Assembly: GCA_019155205.2 (NCBI GenBank)
Contig: JAHNZQ020000277.1
Span: forward strand, 366,769-382,580
Length of the DNA stretch: 15,812 nucleotides
Direction: 5' to 3'
DNA from: Gracilaria vermiculophylla
Taxonomy: Eukaryota; Rhodophyta; Florideophyceae; Gracilariales; Gracilariaceae
Every line of letters starts with the position of its first letter. Position 1 is the first letter of the stretch. Of this stretch, positions 9,231-15,812 are shown one piece after another. The position numbers were made by a program, and so were the translations under genes. The notes under the pieces are model-generated. The model had not been told where the DNA came from, made no database searches, and saw nothing but the letters and a program-made list of their open reading frames with translations.

Positions 9231-10805
9231 ATGGCGGGAGCGCGCGAGGCGGCCGCGAGCGCCGGCGCGCCGCTGCTGGCGGCGCTGCGGCGCGCACTGC
9301 CGCGCGACGCGCCCTTCGCGCTGGCGCTGCGCGATGCGAGCGCGCCCGACGTGGCGCTGGCGCGCGCGCTTCTCGCCGCCGATGCGTCGCTGCCGCCGCC
9401 GCCGCCGCCGCCGTCGCCGCCGCCACCGCTGCTGCTGGCGCCGCCGCGCGAAGCCGCGCTGCTGCGCACGCTGCACCCCGCCGCGCCCCCGCATCGCATC
9501 GCCGTCGTGGAGCCCGACCGCGCCGCGCCGCTGCGCCCGTACGCCGCCGCCGCCCTGCGCGCGCGTCTGCGCCACGTCGTCGTCGCCGTCGACCCGCCGC
9601 AGGCCGCCGCCGCCGCGCTGTCCTCCGTCGCCGCCCACCCGCTCTGCGGCGACGCCCCCACCGGCGTCGAAATGCTGTCCCCCGACGTGCTGTCCTTCCA
9701 CTACCCGCTCGTCGACGCCCCCGCGCCCGCCGTGCAGGACGCTGTCTCCCGCCTCGTCCCGGAGCACTATCGCCACCTCGCCCACGACCCCCCCTTCGTA
9801 CCGCCCGAGCTCGTGCCCGCAGCCCTGCGTCTGGCCCGCGACCGCCACCGCTCCATCGCCGCCCTCACCGCCCAGTCGGACCGTCTGCTGCGCGCCGCCG
9901 TCCTGGACACCAGTCACTGGGGCTACGTCGTCGCCCGAGCGCGCCCTTTCTTCGACAGCTACAACGCCGGCCGTGCCGCCCGACTCATCGCCGTCCACGC
10001 CATGCAGCGCCTGTGCCTGCATGTGTCCGGCTCGGCTAAGCCGCCCGCCCTGGACGACGCCCACGTAGCCCGCCTGTGCCACTCCGTCTTCTCGCCCACG
10101 CCCACCGGCCACATGCGCCCGCTGCCCAAGGGGCGCACCGCCGCCGGCGTCGTCTTGCGCCCGGCCACCGGCCGCTTCGCCAAGCGCCTGCGCGCCGACG
10201 CCGACCACATGATCATGCTCACGCGCGAGCCGGATCACGAGAGCGCCCACCTCACGTCCACGCGCCTGCGCGGCAACTACACCTGCGCCCCGCTCGCCCC
10301 CGGCCGCCTCGAGTACTGGGACAACCGCTTCGTCATCGGCGCCGCCCCCGTGTCCGCCCTGCAGCCGCACGACCACGTGCCGCTGCTGCACCCGCGCCGC
10401 GTCTTCGAGGCTGCGCTGCAGCCCGCCGCCAACCACGCGCAGCGCATCACCGACTGCACGCTGTACGTGCGCCAGCTGCGCCGCGCCGACTGGGACCTCA
10501 TCACGTCCGTGTCCAGCCGCGCGCGCAACTTCCAGACGCCCTTTGAGTGCATCCGCGCGCTGCCCGCCGTCTTCCAGAAGCCGGCCGCAACGTGCGAGCC
10601 CGGCGAGCTCGTCGCCTCCCCGCACCTGGGGCTCAGCGCGCGCCCGGACCTGTGCTTTGTCGCCGTTCGTCTGCCGCGCTTCCGCTGCCTGCCTGCCGAC
10701 CTCGACCCAGGGTTCACCCTCCTCCAGTACGAAAAATGGCGCGCTGAGTCCCATCCGACTCACCCTCGCCACTCCAAGCGTTCAGCGCAGCGCGTCCTCA
10801 CCTGA
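9231..10805 (+). CDS. TilS-like protein (tRNA(Ile)-lysidine synthetase C-terminal similarity) without a recognisable PP-loop
   Basis: A 524-residue protein from an ATG in strong context (A at -3, G at +4) to TGA. TilS enzymes attach lysine to cytidine 34 of tRNA(Ile) using ATP. The second half follows the TilS order as I know it: a helical stretch with RLIAVHAMQRLCLHVSG (about 251-267), a strand pair GRTAAGVVLRP ... MIMLTREP (about 301-334), APLAPGRLEYWDNRFVI (about 353-369), and a closing IRALPAVFQK ... LVASPHLGL (about 441-469). YPLVDAP and HLAHDPP (about 158-188) sit where TilS has its PLL and D-P-N segments. The N-terminal 150 residues are Ala/Pro/Arg-rich, include a proline run (55-66), and lack SGGxDS; only FALAL ... 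PDVALARALLA (29-48) loosely resembles that region. It could be a degenerate TilS, a repurposed paralogue, or a different GC-rich protein. Coding status is firm; the family call is from memory of motifs and moderate. Confidence 0.6.
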   Translation: MAGAREAAASAGAPLLAALRRALPRDAPFALALRDASAPDVALARALLAADASLPPPPPPPSPPPPLLLAPPREAALLRTLHPAAPPHRIAVVEPDRAAPLRPYAAAALRARLRHVVVAVDPPQAAAAALSSVAAHPLCGDAPTGVEMLSPDVLSFHYPLVDAPAPAVQDAVSRLVPEHYRHLAHDPPFVPPELVPAALRLARDRHRSIAALTAQSDRLLRAAVLDTSHWGYVVARARPFFDSYNAGRAARLIAVHAMQRLCLHVSGSAKPPALDDAHVARLCHSVFSPTPTGHMRPLPKGRTAAGVVLRPATGRFAKRLRADADHMIMLTREPDHESAHLTSTRLRGNYTCAPLAPGRLEYWDNRFVIGAAPVSALQPHDHVPLLHPRRVFEAALQPAANHAQRITDCTLYVRQLRRADWDLITSVSSRARNFQTPFECIRALPAVFQKPAATCEPGELVASPHLGLSARPDLCFVAVRLPRFRCLPADLDPGFTLLQYEKWRAESHPTHPRHSKRSAQRVLT

Positions 10806-10860
10806 TATTTTTTGTAACTTCGTATCATTGCCTTGGCTTGCTCTGCGACAGCGCTGTCAA

Positions 10861-11470
10861 CATGGACACTCTGGCAATTAGAATGAGCCACATCTGTCCC
10901 ACACCAAAAGACAAAGTGACACAGATGAAGCTCTTAAAGTACGATCAAGCGTTCCACATGTGTACTCGAACAACATTCGTCGCAGTAATCATGCTCTTGG
11001 GTAATTTGATAGAGATAGCTTTCGCGCGAATCTGAGCACCAAGACCAGAGTCTCCAACATATGGCGAGCTACTGAACCCTTTATCAAACATGCTAAACTA
11101 CCGATTAATAACATCGCAAAGCTGCATCGCTTGTTCAAACCAATCAAGCCTCCTTCTGTAAAGACGCAGAGTTTTACAATGCTTCCATATTCCGTTTCAG
11201 GGCCGTCCTTAACAAAGATAGATCGACCGTCGGTCGACCGTCGACGGAACATAGAAGTTGAAATTTTCAAACAATGCCAGAGTAGAGTAGCTTCTCTTAG
11301 ACGCTTCTCAACTAACCAATTACAGATACAAGTCCATCTTCACCTTTTTTGATCGCCTCCATAGTTTCCAATGTGCATTTTTCGCAGTTTGTGCTTCTTG
11401 CAGGGCCCAGCCGCGTAGCTGGATCACCTTGTTAAGAGCGCATCGTAGCCCACGTGACATAAACTATGCA
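10861..11470 (+). pseudogene. Penelope-like element reverse transcriptase remnant (C-terminal region)
   Basis: One plus-strand frame reads from about 10861 to a TGA at 11350-11352, broken by TAG at 10879 and TAA at 11002. It matches the typical order of the distal reverse transcriptase of Penelope-like elements: a KR.SDTDEALK..SSVPH stretch (RKPTDTDRYL..SSHP in the family), then R.TEPFIKHAKLPINNIAK (the NGYP...I helix), then TMLPY..SGPSLTKIDR and RRRNIEVEIFK (the LPYV.G.S..I.R and I.V.F motif at about 11176-11280). After the TGA an adjacent frame from 11351 gives CASCRAQ (11390-11410) followed by an AHR, faintly like the start of the GIY-YIG endonuclease. The catalytic reverse transcriptase core is absent, so this is a fragment. 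Some LINE proteins share parts of these motifs. Confidence 0.5.
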
Positions 11471-11820
11471 TGGGGGTAAGTCCATGTCGCTCTTTAATTA
11501 TTTGGACTCTTCATTTTGATAATATGCGCTTGCTGCAAGCATAGCTTTAAGGGTCAGTAGTAATGATGCAACATTCACTAAGAGCACCCTGTTTGTTTAG
11601 CTCAGAAAAAAGTAATTATCAGCTGAATATGAACCACCTAGCACAGCAATCGGCATACGCAACTCTATTGTTGAAAAGTGACATCTAATAGCTTAACATC
11701 GTGGCAGACCAGGTTTGGACAGGAGTACAAGGTTGGGCACACATTCACACGACCACCTCGTCACCCCCCGGGAAGATCCCTTCCTAAAATGACACTCTTT
11801 GGCTCAATAAAATGTATTAA
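11471..11820. other. AT-richer intergenic stretch, nothing recognised
   Basis: No open frame with family resemblance, no structural RNA motif and no clear terminal repeat seen. Short frames that run into the following tandem repeat appear spurious because they translate both repeat copies in different frames. Confidence 0.5.
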
Positions 11821-11981
11821 TGTCGTACATCAATTAATATGGCAACATGCCAATATATCGCGGCCTACTTTTTTTATCAGTCAAAGAAAGATTACGACGA
11901 CATCGTACATCAATTATTACGGCAACATGCCAATTTAACGCAGCCTACGGTTTTTTATCAGTGAAAGAAAGATTATCACGA
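11821..11981 (+). repeat. two-copy tandem repeat, unit about 80 bp
   Basis: Copy 1 (11821-11900) and copy 2 (11901-11981) share the landmarks CGTACATCAATTA, GGCAACATGCCAAT, GCCTAC, TTTTTTATCAGT and AAAGAAAGATTA in the same order and spacing, with roughly ten substitutions and one inserted base. Each copy contains the small palindrome GGCAACATGCC. No third copy is present on either side. Confidence 0.85.
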
Positions 11982-12029
11982 TATCTTCAATATTTTCACA
12001 CTGATTGTGTACTATGGCGAGGGTTTTGA

Positions 12030-12293
12030 GGTGGTGTTGCGCCTGATAATCCCGAGTATACAATGTATGAAGAGAAGGGCAGGCAGCAAATCGTTCGACA
12101 GCAGATCGAGAAGGAAGTCAATACTTTATCTCGCGAGTTGGCGATGCGGGCTTGCATATTATAAGAGATGATTGTTGAAGCGATGAAGAAAGAAGTGGCG
12201 ATGCCATCAGATGTAATACTGAGAAATGAAAGATGCAGAACGAAAAGGAGTCTGGCTAATTCTCATAAAAGAACAGCAAACCAAATCCCCTAA
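12030..12293 (+). pseudogene. unassigned coiled-coil coding remnant
   Basis: A frame opening after a TGA at 12027 has an ATG at 12063 and reads a Glu/Lys/Gln/Arg-rich helical peptide (MYEEKGRQQIVRQQIEKEV) through a TAA at 12162-12164 into a second helical stretch (EMIVEAMKKEVAMPSD), ending at TAA 12291-12293. The composition continues unchanged across the stop, which suggests a single former exon. No family recognised; it may be a transposon-encoded coil. Confidence 0.25.
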
Positions 12294-13414
12294 TGGTTAA
12301 TAATGTACTGTGATCGTTAGTCTAGATTATACTGACACTAGCTTACTCGATCGCCGACAAAACTTGATGATAATGCAGCTTTTGGACTCTGTGCGAGAAT
12401 ATCCGCGGCCCAACACATACCTTTGTCATGCATATTGAGAGCCGACCCAGCTAACTGCAAGCAATGATGAAGGCGTAAAACATTCGTCGATATTTGCTCC
12501 TTTTGAACTTCGTATCACTAGATCTCCATGGATAGGCATTCGGGGAACTCCGGCTCTCTTCGAACTGGATATTGTATATGTCACACATTTAACTTTCTAA
12601 CTTTTCTTTCTGCAGCAGTGTCTCAAACCACGGGAGAGAATTGGATACGCGAATGTTATATCTCAGCCCATGATTAAGAAAACGAGCAGCGGAGCAAGTC
12701 TGAAGTTCTTGATGCAGGTTCGCTGTATGATCAAATAAATGTATGAATCTCACATATCTTCCATGTTCATCAAAACTGATTGTGCGGTAAATTGCTCGTC
12801 TCTACTAAAATGAGAACAATTTTTGAGTACGCAGCTGCTTGATATCCATTTTCACGGACGGAAATCCTCAACGTCTTCTTGGTTTTATGCAAAATGGAAC
12901 ATGAAAGTTACAATAAAGCTCCATATTTCTTCTCTTTAATGCCAATGATCTTCGGTAATGGAATTGGCTTAGTATTGCAACATACGCAATGCGCGTTAAC
13001 GGCTCAGCGAATGGTTGCGCACACGCGTTTGGTCCTGCTCCAAAGGAATTAACAGGAAGGTGCAATATGCATTGAGGCACCTGCCTGGACCTTGCAAGCC
13101 CGTGTCTCATCCTGGTGACTTCGTCCGCTAGACGCGGGAGGGTCTGTCCGATTTGACCTGTATTTTGTAACTTCGTGAAAAAGAAACTGCCCTGGCGCAC
13201 CCTACAAAAGAAACCCCTTGAGCGTCACCGACCAACGCCGGAACGGAGCAGATGCCAGAAGTATGCCCCTTCTCTTGCTACCGCGCGCTGGCACCTTTTC
13301 CCACTCTCACAGTTCGCGAACCTTGGCCACGCTTGCAAATGTATACCTTGAAACTCGTCATCAGGGAGCTTTAAATTGAAATGGTAAGGGTTTGGTGTCT
13401 TTTTCATGCTCTAA
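12294..13414. other. AT-richer intergenic stretch upstream of the Ty3/gypsy remnant
   Basis: No confident gene. A long terminal repeat and primer-binding site for the downstream element would be expected here; none could be delimited because the matching 3' repeat lies outside the window. A minus-strand frame at about 13200-12868 and another helical-looking minus-strand frame near 12600-12800 have no recognisable domain and are not called. Confidence 0.45.
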
Positions 13415-15812
13415 ATGGCTGCGGTAAGCACTTCAAGCACAATGTTAATCGTAAAATCGCCGACTCTGAACGTGGTTGACTAGCCGGTCCCCATTGAATT
13501 TGATACCAACTATCCTGTCTACAAGGCTAAGTTTGAAGATGTGAGCAAAGACTGTAATGAAGAGAACTGGATTCAACGAGCCTCAATCAAAGACTGCTTG
13601 GAAGCTTATAATCTACACACACTGTGCATCATGGGTGAAATGCGAGCCGCCGATTGCATCGAGGAGGCTGCGGTTCACTCTGTTCAAGCATGGTTCAATG
13701 CGTCGTCGACTGACGCTCCCAAGGATCTGTCAGAGGACATCTATAAACCGCTGCTGGCTGTATCCCGAAATCGATTAAGGACGATCCTTCCAGAGAAATA
13801 ACGAACTTTGTCGTTTCTAGTATTACTGCGTTGGATTAGAATGACTCTTCAGCGGTCCGAAAAGACAAAAACCTTCCCAAACATTTCATAGACTGTATGG
13901 TGAAGAAATGTGAAGAACCTGTCTTGCTAGAACGTATCAAAATGTTCCGCTGTTGTTGGACGAAGAATCAGCTCGCCAACATCAGGTTCTCGAAATATGA
14001 GGCCGGCGTGCTGGCACTCGACCTGTCAATAACCAAGACGGCGCGCCAGCGCGTCGGCATACCTCGGAACGCTTGTGGACCCAAAAAATAGCGTGTGTGA
14101 CGCAACGACAACCACAAACCAATCTGCGTTGCTCCAAGCAAGAAGATTTTTGCGCGCAAGTGCAAGAGCGACACTTGGATGGATGGCTGTTGTGACCCGG
14201 ATTGTCCTCTTAAGAATTGCCCACACACCAGCAAACAGCGTAAAAAGATACACCTTGACGAGCGCTACAATAAGAAGGACGCCAAGCGAGCGAAGCAGGT
14301 ACAAACTACTACTTCATTGTACTCACTTTCGCCGAACGCCGAAGGAAATCGATTCCGAATTGCACTCGAGGAGGTTGTTTCCGACAGAGCACTCGTAGAC
14401 TCGAGTTTCGATTTCAATTCGATGACCAAAGCTTTTTTCCAAACCTTGAATGAAGCGAAGTCTTCAATTTCCAAGCAATATCCTAAAGAACCTCTCGCGT
14501 TAGTGGGCGCGTTACAGACGAACAAGGACTCTTTGTCGGCATTTTCAAAGGTCTTGCTCTCCATCAAAATCTACTTTCCTGCCTCTAATGTGTTAGTTCG
14601 CGTACGCGGTGTCAAGGTTTTTATTTTTGGACAACGGGATGGGCAAGATTCTTCTCAGCCTACCTTTCTTGATGGCTATCGGTTTCGACCTCAACTAGCA
14701 TCTCCTTATGCGTCCTTCTGCTCAATTACGACCAGCACATTAATCCATTAGACGAGGCGAGGCTCAAGCTCGCCACCGCTGCCTTCAAAAGCCTATTGTA
14801 CATGTCAATCGATGGTGATCCCATTGAATTGCCCGAGTGCCTCCCTGCCAATATCGGCAAGGATTTAAACCATTCCGTCACATAGGCATTTGATGATTCT
14901 GTCGCTGAAGCTCAAAAAGATGGACTCTCCGAAAAAAGTGAGGGTGGGTTGACATATATGCTCCAAGCCGATCACGATGTTTTTTGAATACAGCTCCGCA
15001 GCTATCCTCCCGCAGGCGTTCTGCCTCTTGTAATCACGCCAGTCAGAGATAAAAAACTGCACCGCACTTCGCAACGTCAGTATGCTCTATAGCTACGAAA
15101 TTTCATTGCCAGGAACATTATGGAGCTCTAAGCAGTCGGCGCTATTTACAGGAACTCATTCGCGGGCGCTGAGCCAGTCCAGATCTTGCGATACCTATTC
15201 TGTTCAAGAAAAAATTGTGATTGACCCTCGATTTGCGCAGACCGAATGCTAGAACCGTTTCTTTCACCTCAGCAATGCCTTATTTGGACTCTATACTCCA
15301 AAACGTCGCCGGAAGTACCTTTTTTGCTAATATTGACCTCGCCCTTGGATCCTAACTGCTCCCTCTCTCTCTGGAGTCGCAAGAGATAATGAGTATTTAA
15401 ACACTTACAGGCATCCATTCTTCCCGCCGCCTATTGCAGGGCAGCAGTGACTCTGGCAGCTATTTTCCAGCTGTATTCCAACAGAAGTTGTAATATAGTA
15501 TTAAGCTACTCCTTTTAGACTACTGTTAGCGACGACCGCTTATTTCAAATCATATGTTTGAATGTGATTCAAACATATGAACGGTCGGAGACATGCCTAC
15601 AAAAGGCAAGATTCTCATAGCAAACGACGGAAGCAGTAAGCTTCATCGTTGCAGTGAGTAAACGTGAACTTCAATTGCTATCCTATCTCCTCTCTTACAT
15701 TTGGTAGCATCTAACGATCTCAGAATCGTTTTTAAGAACATGGGCTCAGTTACACGCAATCGCAGGGGTGCAAACCTTGAACAAAATGTGGAACCAGCTG
15801 ACGTTTCACAGT
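13415..15812 (+). pseudogene. decayed Ty3/gypsy-type retrotransposon gag-pol, 3' end beyond window
   Basis: Coding sense can be followed on the plus strand, but in successive frames. Gag-like: ATG 13415, stop TAG 13481, then a helical 100-codon stretch; a frame change near 13765 leads to a second gag part with stops at 13837, 14089 and 14098. A Cys cluster (Cys codons 14161, 14188, 14191, 14203, 14218, His 14224) looks like a modified zinc knuckle. The protease C-terminal motif ILLSLPFLMAIGFDL follows after a frame change near 14625 (stop 14696). From about 14730 a third frame runs to about 15190 through stops at 14883, 14985, 15090 and 15129, including PPAGVLPL and GAIYRNSFAGAEP, the lead-in to reverse transcriptase. 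From about 15190: LTLDLRRPNART, AMPYLDSIL, FFANIDLALG (catalytic Asp codon 15335), LLQGSSDS, and an eroded LDY near 15515 in place of the xDD box. An SKRELQ stretch (15657 on) resembles the segment before RNase H. It cannot encode active proteins. Confidence 0.8.
15550..15580. repeat. perfect 13-bp inverted repeat, 5-nt loop
   Basis: TCATATGTTTGAA (15550-15562) is followed by the loop TGTGA and by TTCAAACATATGA (15568-15580), its exact reverse complement. It lies within the decayed retrotransposon just after the eroded LDY box. It could fold as a hairpin or be a fold-back copy made during decay; it lacks the trailing T run of an intrinsic terminator. Confidence 0.85.

Noticed and set aside
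9093..10772. 559-codon minus-strand frame opposite the TilS-like gene
   Set aside because: It is Gly/Arg/Ala/Val-rich with no motif, fully contained opposite a frame with coherent TilS-like landmarks and a strong start context.
11410..11432. CGTAGCTGGATCACCTT resembling the 3' end of a small-subunit rRNA
   Set aside because: No flanking rRNA sequence or anti-SD tail; the similarity is confined to about a dozen bases.
13046..13062. AAAGGAATTAACAGGAAGG resembling the universal small-subunit rRNA AAAGGAATTGACGG site
   Set aside because: The following bases do not match any rRNA, so it is a chance resemblance.
10809..13180. TTTGTAACTTCGT occurring near 10814 and 13166, and a similar TTTTGAACTTCGTATCA near 12502
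   Set aside because: Only about 13 bases are shared, with no extended similarity around them, so they cannot be called LTR or element ends.
850..15092. Many TAG stops in otherwise readable frames, suggesting UAG reassignment to an amino acid
   Set aside because: The kinase gene itself appears to end at TAG (4894-4896), the lipase at TAA and the TilS-like gene at TGA, and the retroelement also has frameshifts, TGA and TAA stops. Decay explains it better.

Overview
This is eukaryotic nuclear DNA. Eukaryotic-type protein kinase and DUF676 lipase genes, strong Kozak-like starts, and remnants of a pogo-type transposon, a Penelope-like element and a Ty3/gypsy element all point that way. The three convincing genes are each one uninterrupted reading frame (525 to 875 codons including stop), very GC-rich, and loaded with Ala, Arg and Pro. 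An intron-poor alga or protist (a red alga, for example) or a lower fungus would fit, but the species cannot be fixed from the sequence.

Layout. (1) 1-1899: most of a pogo/Tigger-like DDE transposase gene, readable in one frame but cut by a single TAG at 850-852. (2) 1900-4893: non-genic, moderate-GC DNA with a 24-nt A tract and weak, broken coding-like patches that I cannot assign. (3) 4894-10805: a sharply bounded GC-rich island of three genes. A CAMK-type Ser/Thr kinase with a huge proline-rich N-terminus (minus strand) lies 179 bp behind a DUF676 serine esterase/lipase (minus strand). The lipase is head to head with a plus-strand gene whose C-terminal half resembles tRNA(Ile)-lysidine synthetase (TilS) but whose N-terminus lacks the ATP-binding SGGxDS loop. 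(4) 10861-about 11470: a decayed Penelope-like reverse transcriptase C-terminus, starting only about 55 bp past the TilS-like stop. (5) 11471-13414: AT-richer DNA with a two-copy 80-bp tandem repeat and a short broken coiled-coil reading frame. (6) 13415-15812: a heavily decayed Ty3/gypsy gag-pol (gag, zinc-knuckle-like Cys cluster, protease C-terminus, RT fingers/palm) spread over several frames with at least 12 stops; it runs off the window.

The genes do not form an obvious pathway. They look like an ordinary compact housekeeping/signalling gene cluster embedded in old transposon debris. The least ordinary object is the TilS-like protein: it keeps the order of TilS C-terminal landmarks but has apparently lost the catalytic PP-loop signature, so it may be a catalytically dead or repurposed relative. 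No CRISPR array, tRNA or rRNA gene was found.
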